In this document: positions 43,444-53,459 of the stretch, in pieces
Numbering within the stretch: position 1 is the first letter of the stretch
Layout: each line of letters starts with the position of its first letter
Origin: Actinokineospora terrae
GTDB lineage: Bacteria > Actinomycetota > Actinomycetes > Mycobacteriales > Pseudonocardiaceae
Length of the DNA stretch: 64,000 nucleotides
Direction of reading: 5' to 3'
NCBI RefSeq assembly: GCF_900111175.1
Contig: NZ_FOGI01000003.1
Span: forward strand, 411,141-475,140
Made by a program: the position numbers and the translations under genes
The notes under the pieces: model-generated
Seen by the model: only the letters and a program-made list of their open reading frames with translations
Databases searched by the model: none
Told to the model about the DNA's origin: nothing

Positions 43444-43993
43444 ACGCCAATAGCGGCCAACCGGGCACCCGCGCATCGGACTAGGCCATTGGTGGCGGAG
43501 CCCTGTCACTGGCCGTAGCCGCCGGGATAGGGTCATCGGACGCCCCACCGCCTCGCCGCCACCCCGTCCGGACCCCTGGGTCCACCACCCACAACCCCGG
43601 ACGCACCCCTAACCTGCAGCAACTTAAGGCGCTCTTGATGTTTACAGTGGGCGATTCACCAACTGTTCGTGTTTGACTCGCTGTATTTGCTGTGACGGCC
43701 GGTCACAGGCCTACCGGCGAGTCAAGTCGTTGAATGCGAACCAAACCAATCGGACCGCGGTACGGCTGGCGCCGCAACCGAATGCTCCACTTGGTCCATT
43801 CGAAAAGCGAGAACGCATCAACATCACGCAGTGTTCATCCAGCCAATTGGCAAACCTTCCACAACCGCGGTGATTGCCGTTAGATTCACCGCAGAGCGTG
43901 GGGCAACGGGGAAAACACCGATCACCGAGCGTGACTTCGGGCGGGGTGGGGCCGGATGCGGAGCCGAGGGGCCGGAGGGGAAGGGGCGGGCGC
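43444..43993. other. Gene-free leader region of the second LAL gene
   Basis: 550 nt without a supported gene. The stretch from about 43620 to 43890 is clearly richer in A and T than its surroundings, as expected for a promoter region. It holds a perfect inverted repeat at 43690-43708 and an ACCCCTA heptamer at 43605. No convincing -35/-10 pair was found. Confidence 0.6.
43690..43708. promoter_or_regulatory. Perfect inverted repeat upstream of the second LAL gene
   Basis: CTGTGAC and GTCACAG are perfect 7-bp arms around GGCCG. The core TGTGA-N7-TCACA resembles a CRP/FNR-family half-site pair but has 7 rather than 6 central bases. It lies about 290 bp upstream of the LAL start codon. Confidence 0.45.
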
Positions 43994-46855
43994 ATGGCGC
44001 TGGTCGAACGAGGAGAGGAACTTGCCGCGCTCGGGCGGTTGTACGCCGAGAGCGGTCGGGGTCGGGGACAGGTCGCGTTGATCAGCGGTGGTGTCGCCAG
44101 CGGCAAGACCGAGTTGCTGCACGCCTTCGCCGACCGGGTGGCCGCCGATGGCGCTGCCCTGCTCACGGCGACGGGGTCGCGCGCCGAGCGCACCCTGCCG
44201 TTCGGGGTGCTGCGGCAGCTGTTCGCCGGTCCGGCGTTGGCCGGGGCAGCGGCGGCGGGCATCGCCGAGCTGATCGGCGAGGTCGGGGGCGAGTCCCAAC
44301 CGGACACCGGCGCGGTCCCGCAGGCGCGCACCGACCCGACTGCCGCAGACCCGGTGGCCACAGACCCAACAGCCATCGGTCGGACCGGCGCGCGGGTGCT
44401 CGACGAGGTCTGCGCGGCCCTGCTGGAGCTGGCGGCCGAGCGGACCGTGGTGATCGCGGTCGACGACGTCCAGTTCGCCGACGGCGAGTCGCTGCAGGCA
44501 CTGCTGTACCTGCGCCGCAGGATGCGCTTCGCCCGGGTGCTGGTGCTGCTCACCGAGTGGGCGCTGCCGCGGCCGACCCAGGCGGTGTTCCGGGCCGAGG
44601 TCACCCGCCAGCCCAACACGACCCACCTGCGGCTGGCGCCGCTGAGCCTGGCCGGGGTGGCCGAGCTGCTCGCGGGCAGGCTCGACCCGGCCACCGCGGT
44701 GGCGCTCGCCCCGGTGCACCACGCGGTCAGCGGCGGCAACCCGCTGCTGGTCACCGCGCTGGTCAACGACCACCGGGCCGCGGTGCGGTCCGGGCTGCGC
44801 CCCGGCGACGGGGCCGTCGTGGTCGGCCAGGAGTTCGGCACCGCGGTGCTGGCCTGCCTGCACCGCTGGGAACCGGCGATGCTGCAGGTGGCCCACGGCC
44901 TGGCGCTGCTGGGCGACGCCGGGTCGCCGGTGCTGCTGGGCAGCCTGCTCGACATCACCTCCGACGCCGCCGCCCAGGTGCTCGACGTGCTGGAGCTGGC
45001 AGGCCTGCTCGACGGCGGCCGGTTCCGGCACCCGGTGGCCAAGGCCGCGGTGCTCGACAGCATCGCCCCCGCCGACCGGCGGACCCTGCACGCGCGGGCC
45101 GCCCGGCTGCTCTACCGCGACGGTGCCCCGGCCGACGAGGTCGCCCGCCACCTGACCGCCGCCGATGGCGCCGAGGAACCGGGCGAGCAGACGTGGGCGG
45201 TCGAGGTGCTGCGGCACGCCGCGCAGGAGGACCTGGTCGCCGACCGGATGGACCTGGCGGTGCGCAGGCTGGAACTGGCCGCGCGCACCAGCGCGGACGT
45301 CGACGAGCGCGCCGACATCACCACGCAGCTGCTGCGGGTCGAGTGGCGCCGCAACCCCTCCGCCGCGGCGCGGCACCTGCCGACGCTGCGCGCGGCGCGG
45401 GCGCAGGGCAGGCTGTCGGACCGCAACGCGGTCCACCTGGCCAAGTTCCTGCTCTGGTACGGCCACACCGAGGAGCTCTCCGGCACCCTGTCCGGGCTGG
45501 CGGCGGCCGCCGCCGACCGCGCAGCGCCGATGGCGGGCCAGTTGAGCCTGGTCTTCCACTGGCTGGCGTTCCTGTACCCGCCGGTGGTGGCCGGGGTGCC
45601 CGCGCCGGAGGCAGGGCAGCCGCAACCACTGCTGGCCAACCCGTGGACCCGCGCGTCGGCGATGCTCGACCGGGTGCGCTTCGGCGGCCCGCGCGAGGAG
45701 ATCGTGGTCGCCGCCGAGCACATCCTGCAGAGCTGTCGGCTCGGCGAGCAGACGCTGGGCTCGCAGCTGTCCGCGCTGGCGGCGCTGGTGCACGCCGACC
45801 GCAACGACCGCGCCGCGCACTGGTGCGACTCGCTGCTCTCGGACGCCACCGCGCGCGGGGCGCTCACCTGGCAGGCCGTGATCGGTGCGATGCGCGCGGA
45901 AGTCGCGCTGCGCCAAGGGGATCTGCCCGCCGCGGCCGAGTTGGCGACCGCCGCGTTCGACAAGCTCTCGCCGCAGGGCTGGGGTGTCGCGATCGGCGTG
46001 CCGCTGTCGACCAGGGTCGCCGCGGCCACCGCGATGGGCAGGCACGAGGAAGCGGCGGCGCTGCTGCGCGTTCCGGTGCCGGACTCCATGTATCAGACCC
46101 AGTTCGGCTTGCAGTACCTGTACGCGCGCGGTTCGCACTACCTGGCCACCGACCGTCCACATGCCGCACTCGCGGACTTCCAGCGGTGCGGCGAGCTGAT
46201 GTCCGGTTGGGACGTGGACCTGCCCGCGTTGGTGCCGTGGCGTTCCGGTGCCGCGCAGGCGCAGTTGGCGCTGGGCAACCGGGAGAACGCCCGCGCGCTG
46301 ATGACCGACCAGCTCACCCGGCCCGGCTGCGAGGGCGCACGCACCCGCGGCGCGACCCTGCGCATCCTGGCCGCGGCGACCACCGCCGAGCGCCGGGTCC
46401 CGCTGCTCACCGAGGCGGTGGAACTGCTGCACACCGGCGGCGACCGGTTCGAGCTGGCCCGCGCGCTGCTCGACCTCAGCCACGCGCACAGCGCCGCCGG
46501 TGAGTGCGAGAAGGCGCGCACGGTGGCCAGGCGCGCGCTGCAGATGGCCAAGGGCTGCCAGGCCGAGCCGCTGAGCCGGGAGCTGCTGCCCGGCCGCGAG
46601 CCGGAGGTGCCCGAGCAGACCGGACGACACCAGGAGCCGACCGGCATGGACGCGCTGAGCGAGGCCGAGCGCAGGGTCGCGGTGCTGGCCGCGCTCGGGC
46701 ACACCAACCGGGAGATCGGCGGGAAGCTCTACATCACGGTGAGCACGGTCGAGCAGCACCTGACTCGCGTCTACCGCAAGCTCAACGTGAGCCGCCGCAC
46801 CGACCTGCCCGCAGGCCTGCCCCGGCAGCTGCTCGCCACGGCGGAGGAGAGGTAG
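43994..46855 (+). CDS. LAL-family LuxR transcriptional regulator
   Basis: This 953-residue regulator is a paralogue of the one at 38883 and shares the MALVERG N-terminus, which fixes the start at 43994 (ribosome site GGAGGGGAAGGG). It has Walker A GGVASGKTE near residues 33-41, Walker B-like VVIAVDDVQFAD near 154, and a C-terminal helix-turn-helix (LSEAERRVAVLAALGHTNRE, STVEQHL, RKLNVSRRTDL). A short Asp/Pro/Thr-rich spacer (DPTAADPVATDPTA) sits near residue 120. It has a long AT-rich leader with a perfect palindrome, so its own expression is probably controlled. It likely activates PKS genes, alone or with the other LAL. It converges on a short-chain reductase gene 10 nt away. Confidence 0.93.
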   Translation: MALVERGEELAALGRLYAESGRGRGQVALISGGVASGKTELLHAFADRVAADGAALLTATGSRAERTLPFGVLRQLFAGPALAGAAAAGIAELIGEVGGESQPDTGAVPQARTDPTAADPVATDPTAIGRTGARVLDEVCAALLELAAERTVVIAVDDVQFADGESLQALLYLRRRMRFARVLVLLTEWALPRPTQAVFRAEVTRQPNTTHLRLAPLSLAGVAELLAGRLDPATAVALAPVHHAVSGGNPLLVTALVNDHRAAVRSGLRPGDGAVVVGQEFGTAVLACLHRWEPAMLQVAHGLALLGDAGSPVLLGSLLDITSDAAAQVLDVLELAGLLDGGRFRHPVAKAAVLDSIAPADRRTLHARAARLLYRDGAPADEVARHLTAADGAEEPGEQTWAVEVLRHAAQEDLVADRMDLAVRRLELAARTSADVDERADITTQLLRVEWRRNPSAAARHLPTLRAARAQGRLSDRNAVHLAKFLLWYGHTEELSGTLSGLAAAAADRAAPMAGQLSLVFHWLAFLYPPVVAGVPAPEAGQPQPLLANPWTRASAMLDRVRFGGPREEIVVAAEHILQSCRLGEQTLGSQLSALAALVHADRNDRAAHWCDSLLSDATARGALTWQAVIGAMRAEVALRQGDLPAAAELATAAFDKLSPQGWGVAIGVPLSTRVAAATAMGRHEEAAALLRVPVPDSMYQTQFGLQYLYARGSHYLATDRPHAALADFQRCGELMSGWDVDLPALVPWRSGAAQAQLALGNRENARALMTDQLTRPGCEGARTRGATLRILAAATTAERRVPLLTEAVELLHTGGDRFELARALLDLSHAHSAAGECEKARTVARRALQMAKGCQAEPLSRELLPGREPEVPEQTGRHQEPTGMDALSEAERRVAVLAALGHTNREIGGKLYITVSTVEQHLTRVYRKLNVSRRTDLPAGLPRQLLATAEER

Positions 46856-46865
46856 GACCGGTAGC

Positions 46866-47621
46866 TCACCTGGGCAGTCGACGCCAGATCGCCCTGGGCA
46901 GCAGCCGCATCGCGAAGAACACCGGCCGCAGCACGCCGGGGACCCACACCTCCCCGGACCCACCCCGCCCGCGCCGCAAGGCGCGGGCGGTGGCGTTCGC
47001 GACCTGGGCGGGCGTGCTGGAGAACGGCGCGGGGGACATGCCCTCGGTCATCCGCCCGACCACGAACCCCGGGCGCACGAGCAGCAGGCGCACGCCGGAG
47101 CCCGCGAGTGCGTCGGCGAGCCCGCTGGCGAAACCGTCCAACCCGGCCTTGGCCGACCCGTAGACGTAGTTGGCCCGCCGCACCCGCACACCGGCGACCG
47201 ACGAGAACACGACGATCTCGCCGCTGCCCTGTCGGCGGAGCCGGTTCGCCAGGTGTGTCAAGACAGCCACGTGGGCGACATAGTCGGTGTGGACGATCGA
47301 GACCGCGTGCTCCGCGTCGGCCTCGGCGGTCGACTGGTCGCCGAGGATCCCGAAGGACACGACGACGGTGCCGATCGGACCGTGCGCGGCGGTGATCCCG
47401 TCGAGCACGGACTCCTGCGCGGTGAGATCGTCGGCGTCGAACTCCACCGCGTGCACCGCGGTCGCGCCGCTGTCCAGTAGCGACACGCGCTCGTGATCAA
47501 GGTCACCGGACCGCCGCGCGGCCAGCACCACCACCCGCCCCGGGGCCAGCAACCCGGCCAGCTCCAGACCGATCTCGCTCCGCCCGCCGAGGACGACCAC
47601 CGCACCGCTCGCAGCACTCAT
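46866..47621 (-). CDS. DprE2-like short-chain dehydrogenase/reductase
   Basis: This 251-residue SDR has an unusual nucleotide-binding start (VVVLGGRSEIGLELAGLL), a catalytic YxxxK (YGSAKAGLDGF near 164-174) preceded by Ser in VVFSSVAGVRVRRANYV, and the C-terminal RPVFFAMRLLPRAIWRRLPR typical of DprE2. In mycobacteria DprE2 reduces the 2-keto intermediate of decaprenylphosphoryl-ribose to the arabinose form. No DprE1-like FAD oxidase lies beside it here, so the true substrate may differ. It sits between the second LAL gene and the encapsulin operon, facing away from the latter across a 416-nt region. Confidence 0.88.
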   Translation of the reverse strand: MSAASGAVVVLGGRSEIGLELAGLLAPGRVVVLAARRSGDLDHERVSLLDSGATAVHAVEFDADDLTAQESVLDGITAAHGPIGTVVVSFGILGDQSTAEADAEHAVSIVHTDYVAHVAVLTHLANRLRRQGSGEIVVFSSVAGVRVRRANYVYGSAKAGLDGFASGLADALAGSGVRLLLVRPGFVVGRMTEGMSPAPFSSTPAQVANATARALRRGRGGSGEVWVPGVLRPVFFAMRLLPRAIWRRLPR

Positions 47622-47792
47622 GCCGACAGTGTGTCGCGCTCACGCTGCGTCCATTAGAGGTATCCCTCCGTCACGCCTGGCCCAATCGGGCGCAAGATCG
47701 AGTGATGGGACGAGCACATGACTACTCGCGGTCTGCCTGATCGCGAGATCCGGTCTGTTCTCTTGGGTTATCACCAGCCGATTCGGGGACTG

Positions 47793-47820
47793 TTGTGTCA
47801 CGAATTCGCGGTGCTAGCTT
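47793..47820 (+). promoter_or_regulatory. Candidate promoter of the encapsulin operon
   Basis: TTGTGT (47793-47798), a 16-nt spacer and TAGCTT (47815-47820) form a plausible sigma-70-like promoter, leaving a leader of about 210 nt. The leader holds a 14-codon open frame (47885-47929, MKVRRVPPVLTGSR). The rest of the 47622-48037 gap has no supported gene. Confidence 0.35.
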
Positions 47821-48037
47821 CGTGCGCGTCGACAATGGCGACGCGCCGACCGAGGCGGAGGCCGCGGCCCTTACCAGCGACAACATGAAGGTGAGACGCG
47901 TTCCGCCGGTCCTGACCGGATCCCGGTAATCGGCGCCCACGACATTGTCACCAGCGACGTCCCATCCGGACCTCACCCTTTTTCAGCACCCGCGACCCTT
48001 TCACCACCAGCATGGACAAGCGATTGGCGGTAGCACC

Positions 48038-49465
<1,428 letters not shown>

Positions 49466-49473
49466 GCACAGCC

Positions 49474-49502
49474 GCGGGTCCCGTGCCCGGCGCGGGACCC
49501 GC
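49474..49502 (+). terminator. Strong hairpin between the two shell genes
   Basis: A perfect 10-bp stem (GCGGGTCCCG with CGGGACCCGC) encloses a 9-nt loop, 8 nt after the first shell stop. There is no T-run. It could be a partial terminator or an mRNA stabiliser that sets the ratio of the two shell subunits. Confidence 0.6.
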
Positions 49503-49543
49503 GCAGTCCGCACACTCACCACCTTCCGATGGGGGTTCCCCGC

Positions 49544-50938
49544 GTGACCGGTCTTCTCGACTCCACCTCCGAGCAACAGCAGCAGAGCCTGAGCACCAGG
49601 GCCGCGCGCAATCTCGCGACCACCACCAAGTCCGTCCCGCAGATGCAGGAGATCAGCCCGCGCTGGCTGCTGCGGATGCTGCCGTGGGTCGAGGCCCAGG
49701 GCGCGGTGTACCGGGTCAACCGCAGGCTCAGCTACACCCTGGGCGACGGGCGCGTCACCTTCACCAACACCGGCGCCGACGTGGACATCGTGCCCACCGA
49801 GCTGCGCGAGCTGGCGCTGCTGCGCGGGCTCAGCGACGACGGCGCGCTGACCGAGCTGGCCAACCGGTTCACCCAGCGCGAGTACCGCGCCGGTGAGGTC
49901 ATCGTCGAACGCGGCCGGGCGGCCGACGCGGTGCACCTGATCGCCCACGGCAAGGTCACCACCTACACCGAGGGCCACTTCGGCGACGAGGCCGTGCTGA
50001 CGGTTCTGGCCGACGGCGAGTTCTTCGGCGACCGCGGGCTCATCGACGTCGACGCCACCTGGGACTTCACCGCCAAGGCCAGCACGGCGTGCATCGTGAT
50101 GTCGCTGTCGCGCTCGGAGTTTCTGTCGCTGCAGGAGCGCTCGACCGCGCTGCGCGAGCACGTGGACGCCTTCCGGGCCACCCCGCCCGCCAAGGCGAAC
50201 AAGCACGGCGAGGCCGAGATCGCGATGGCCTCCGGGCACTCGGGCGAGCACGAGCTGCCGAGCACCTTCGTCGACTACGAGGGCAGCCCGCGCGAGTACG
50301 AGCTGTCGGTGGCGCAGACCCTGCTCAAGGTGCACACCAGGGTCGCCGACCTGTACAACCAGCCGATGGACCAGGTCGAGCAGCAGCTGCGGCTGACCAT
50401 CCACGCGCTGCGCGAGCGCCAGGAGCACGAGCTGGTCAACAACCGCGACTTCGGCTTCCTGCACAACGCCGACCTGCGCCAGCGGCTGCACACCCGCGAC
50501 GGCGCGCCCACCCCGGACGACCTCGACGAGCTGCTCGCCCGGCGGCGCCGGTCGAACTTCTTCCTGGCCCACCCCAAGGCGATCGCCGCGTTCGGGCGCG
50601 AGTGCACCAAGCGCGGGCTGTACCCGCCGACGGTGGAGCTCGGCGGCAAGCAGGTGCGGTCCTGGCGCGGGGTGCCGCTGCTGCCCAGCGACAAGATCCC
50701 GATCACCGACACCGGCACCACGTCGATCCTGGTGCTGCGCACCGGGGAATCCGACCAGGGCGTGATCGGCCTGCACCAGACCGGGATCCCGGACGAGTAC
50801 GAGCCGGGCCTGTCGGTGCGGTTCACCGGGATCAACGACAAGGCGATCATGTCGTACCTGGTCAGCACCTACTACAGCGCCGCGGTGCTGGTGCCCGACG
50901 CGCTCGGCGTGCTGGAAAACGTCCAAATCGGACTGTGA
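49544..50938 (+). CDS. Family 2B encapsulin shell protein, subunit 2
   Basis: This 464-residue paralogue of the preceding shell protein keeps the same order: N-terminal arm ([20 protein letters not shown], about 22-41), cyclic-nucleotide-binding-like insert (about 92-212) and HK97 shell domain (about 242-464, ending [15 protein letters not shown]). The two share long identical blocks in the arm and shell domain, while the insert differs ([15 protein letters not shown] here), so the inserts may bind different ligands or partners. The GTG at 49544 follows a GGGGG ribosome site. Paired Family 2B shell genes are known to form mixed two-component shells. An upstream ATG at 49529 is possible but less well placed. 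Confidence 0.9.
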   Translation: MTGLLDSTSEQQQQSLSTRAARNLATTTKSVPQMQEISPRWLLRMLPWVEAQGAVYRVNRRLSYTLGDGRVTFTNTGADVDIVPTELRELALLRGLSDDGALTELANRFTQREYRAGEVIVERGRAADAVHLIAHGKVTTYTEGHFGDEAVLTVLADGEFFGDRGLIDVDATWDFTAKASTACIVMSLSRSEFLSLQERSTALREHVDAFRATPPAKANKHGEAEIAMASGHSGEHELPSTFVDYEGSPREYELSVAQTLLKVHTRVADLYNQPMDQVEQQLRLTIHALRERQEHELVNNRDFGFLHNADLRQRLHTRDGAPTPDDLDELLARRRRSNFFLAHPKAIAAFGRECTKRGLYPPTVELGGKQVRSWRGVPLLPSDKIPITDTGTTSILVLRTGESDQGVIGLHQTGIPDEYEPGLSVRFTGINDKAIMSYLVSTYYSAAVLVPDALGVLENVQIGL

Positions 50939-50949
50939 CACCCCGCCGG

Positions 50950-50972
50950 TGGCCCGCGTTCCCCGCGGGCCA
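50950..50972 (+). terminator. Hairpin after the second shell gene
   Basis: A perfect 9-bp stem (TGGCCCGCG with CGCGGGCCA) with a 5-nt loop lies 11 nt past the stop. It separates the shell genes from the cargo enzyme gene, which starts 92 nt further on. Confidence 0.55.
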
Positions 50973-51064
50973 TCGGTTCTCACCGCTGCCCCTGCTTTCC
51001 CGCCCTCCCACCCTTCTAGCCGGGCCCCGTCCGCCCGTCCAACCCCGAATCGAGGGACCGGCCC

Positions 51065-52144
51065 GTGTCCACCAACCCCACCGTCCACGTCCCCGGCGCC
51101 CGGCGCGCCGACGAGGGCGGCACCGTCGCCCACCGCGGTGCCCGGGACGTCCTGGCGCACAGCCGCGCCCTGGTCACCCCGGCGCTGCGCGCCGCAGTCG
51201 ACACCCTGCCCGAGGCCATGCGGCACATCTCGGGCTACCACTTCGGCTGGTGGGACGAGCAGGGCGGGCCGACCGAGGCGGACGCGGGCAAGGCCATCCG
51301 GCCCGCGCTGGTGCTGACCGCCGCCGAGGCCGTGGGGGGCTCGCCTGCCGAGGCGCTGCAGGCCGCGGTCGCCGTGGAACTGGTGCACAACTTCACGCTG
51401 CTGCACGACGACGTCATGGACGGCGACCGCACCCGGCGCCACCGGCCCACCGCGTGGAGCGTGTTCGGCCTCGGCCCGGCGATCCTGGCTGGCGACGCGC
51501 TGCTGACGCTCGCGTTCGACGTGCTGGCCGCCAGCGACCACCCGCGGGCCCAGCCCGCCGCCAGGGTGCTGTCCGCGGCGGTGCTGGCCGTGCAGGAGGG
51601 CCAGGCCACCGACCTCGCCTTCGAACGCCGCGCCGACGTCACCCTCGCGGAGTGCCTGCGGATGGCCGAGGGCAAGACCGGCGCCCTGCTCGGCGGCGCC
51701 ACCTCCCTCGGCGCGCTCCTGGGCGGCGCCTCCCCCAGCCAGGTCGACCACCTGCGCTCCTTCGGCGAGCGGCTCGGCCTGGCGTTCCAGCTCGTCGACG
51801 ACCTGCTCGGGATCTGGGGCAACCCGGCCACCACGGGCAAGCCGGTGTACTCGGACCTGGAGAACCGCAAGAAGTCCCTCCCGGTCGTCGCCGCCCTCAC
51901 CACCGACACCGCCGCCGCCAGGGAACTGCGCTCCCTCTACCACCGCGACGACGCCCTGACCGCCGCCGAACTCGTCCGAGCCGCCGACCTCGTCGACACC
52001 GCGGGCGGCCGCAACTGGGCCCGAACCCGAGCCGACGACCTCCTGGCCGACGCCGCCGACCACCTGGCCGCCGCCCTCCCCACCCCCCGAGCCGAAGGCG
52101 AACTCATGTCCCTAGCCGACATGATCATCCGCCGCGACCACTAG
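51065..52144 (+). CDS. Polyprenyl diphosphate synthase, probable encapsulin cargo
   Basis: This 359-residue trans-prenyltransferase condenses isopentenyl diphosphate with an allylic diphosphate. It has the first Asp-rich motif DDVMD at 115-119, a second motif DDLLG at 245-249 (last Asp replaced by Gly), GKAIRP near 75-80 and the RKK pair near 268. Phe110, five residues before the first motif, is compatible with a short-chain (C15-C20) product, but length cannot be fixed by eye. The first 30 or so residues are Gly/Ala/Arg-rich and look unfolded, a usual feature of Family 2 cargo that docks to the shell. The GTG start at 51065 follows GAGGGA. Polyprenyl transferases are an established cargo class of Family 2B encapsulins, and this gene directly follows the two shell genes. 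Confidence 0.9.
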   Translation: MSTNPTVHVPGARRADEGGTVAHRGARDVLAHSRALVTPALRAAVDTLPEAMRHISGYHFGWWDEQGGPTEADAGKAIRPALVLTAAEAVGGSPAEALQAAVAVELVHNFTLLHDDVMDGDRTRRHRPTAWSVFGLGPAILAGDALLTLAFDVLAASDHPRAQPAARVLSAAVLAVQEGQATDLAFERRADVTLAECLRMAEGKTGALLGGATSLGALLGGASPSQVDHLRSFGERLGLAFQLVDDLLGIWGNPATTGKPVYSDLENRKKSLPVVAALTTDTAAARELRSLYHRDDALTAAELVRAADLVDTAGGRNWARTRADDLLADAADHLAAALPTPRAEGELMSLADMIIRRDH

Positions 52145-52202
52145 GCCCCTGGCCCGCCACCCTCCTCAGTGGACACCACCGGCGATGGCAGCAAAAGCCC
52201 TC

Positions 52203-52508
52203 AGCCCGCGTCGATGATTGTCAGGCCTGTGCGGTGGGGGGCTGTGCGGACTGTGGGGGTGGTCACCACGGTGGCGGGGGCGGTGAGGGTGACCATCTGC
52301 TCGCCGATTCGGCGGTAGAAGCGCGACTGGGCTCTGCGGCCGAGGAAGCGCTAGCCGGAGCGGATCGCGGGTAGGCGGGTGCGGCTGGGATCGCGACCGC
52401 GCCGGTGCGGGTGATCGGCAGCCTTCGTCGCTGCGCCACAGCCTTTGCCGGCAGTGGTGGTCGCTGCCACACCCGGCTGGATTGGTCGGCGGTCAGTGGC
52501 AGTTCGGC
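52203..52508 (-). repeat. Truncated copy 1 of the DUF1990 gene 3' end
   Basis: 52203-52324 is identical to 52782-52903, the last 40 codons of the DUF1990 gene. Similarity continues weakly to about 52380 (GCGGGTAGGCGGGTGCGGCT) and then fades. It has no start codon context and is a gene fragment. Confidence 0.9.
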
Positions 52509-52781
52509 TAGCCGCGTCGATGATCGGCAGGCCCGTGCGGCGCGGTGCTGTGTGGACTGTGGGGCTGTCACCAAGGCACCGGAGGCGGTGAGGGCGACCA
52601 TCTGTTCGCCGACTCGGCGATAGAAGCGCGACTGCGCAAAGCGCTAGCCGGAGTGGACCTCAGGTAGGCGGGTGCGGCTGGGATGGCGACCGCGCAGGTG
52701 CGGGTGGTCGACTGCCTTTGCCAGCAGCGGTAGTCACTGCCATGCCGGTTGGGTTGGCGGGCAGTCGGTGGTGGATTGGCT
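52509..52781 (-). repeat. Truncated copy 2 of the DUF1990 gene 3' end
   Basis: A second, more diverged copy of the same 3' end (about 52509-52628), followed by spacer DNA that resembles the spacer of copy 1. Units are roughly 270-305 bp. Together the two copies fill the 635-nt gap between the prenyl synthase and DUF1990 genes, which otherwise holds no gene. Confidence 0.85.
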
Positions 52782-53439
52782 AGCCCGCGTCGATGATTGT
52801 CAGGCCTGTGCGGTGGGGGGCTGTGCGGACTGTGGGGGTGGTCACCACGGTGGCGGGGGCGGTGAGGGTGACCATCTGCTCGCCGATTCGGCGGTAGAAG
52901 CGCAGTTGGGTTCTGCGGCCGAAGAGGCGCCAGCCGAGGCGGATCAGGGGGTGGGCGGTGCGGCTGGGGTTGGAGTACGAGGTGGCGTGGAAGGTGATGG
53001 CGCCGGTGGTGTGGTCTTTGTGGAGGTGGAAGTCGACCTTGCCGCGTTCCAGGTGGCCGGTGAGGGTTTCGTAGGACCAGCCCCAGTGGGTGTGGGTGGG
53101 GGTGGACTCGTCGACGACCTCGGTGACGCGGACGCCCATGAGGAAGTGGGCGAAGAGGAAGTGGCCCTCGAGGACCATGTGCCTGCCCAGCAGCGGCGCG
53201 TCGGCGCGGTAGTGGGCCCGGATGAGTTCCGGTGGGGCGAAGTCGTAGCGCTCGACGAGGGCTCGGGCGCGGGACCACAGCTCGCCCGGTGGTCCCGGTT
53301 GCTCGTAGCCGAGGACGCGGGGGTGGTCGTCGGTGAGCCAGCCGGGGCCCACGGTGCCGCGGTCGTAGTTGATCGGGCGGTCGGCCAGGTCTGCCAACAG
53401 GTGTTCCGGCTGGTCCCGCCGGGATCGCACGACGCGCAT
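52780..53439 (-). CDS. DUF1990 family protein
   Basis: This 219-residue protein resembles the DUF1990 family, with THTHWGWSYETLTGHLERG, FHLHKDHTTGAITFHATSYS and HPLIRLGWRLFGRRTQLRFY as the recognisable core. Its function is unknown in general. The start at 53439 gives MRVVRSRRDQPEHLLADLA; an ATG at 53450 is an alternative. It is the last gene of the minus-strand operon, 20 nt after the ligase stop. Its 3' end has been copied twice downstream, toward the encapsulin operon. No catalytic role can be assigned; its place in the operon suggests a part in the same pathway or in handling its product. Confidence 0.85.
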   Translation of the reverse strand: MRVVRSRRDQPEHLLADLADRPINYDRGTVGPGWLTDDHPRVLGYEQPGPPGELWSRARALVERYDFAPPELIRAHYRADAPLLGRHMVLEGHFLFAHFLMGVRVTEVVDESTPTHTHWGWSYETLTGHLERGKVDFHLHKDHTTGAITFHATSYSNPSRTAHPLIRLGWRLFGRRTQLRFYRRIGEQMVTLTAPATVVTTPTVRTAPHRTGLTIIDAG

Positions 53440-53459
53440 GGGCCCAGCATGCCACCGGC

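Noticed and set aside
52145..52781. A second DUF1990 gene or small gene in the gap
   Set aside because: Only copies of the gene's last 40 or so codons are present, without a start or the family core.
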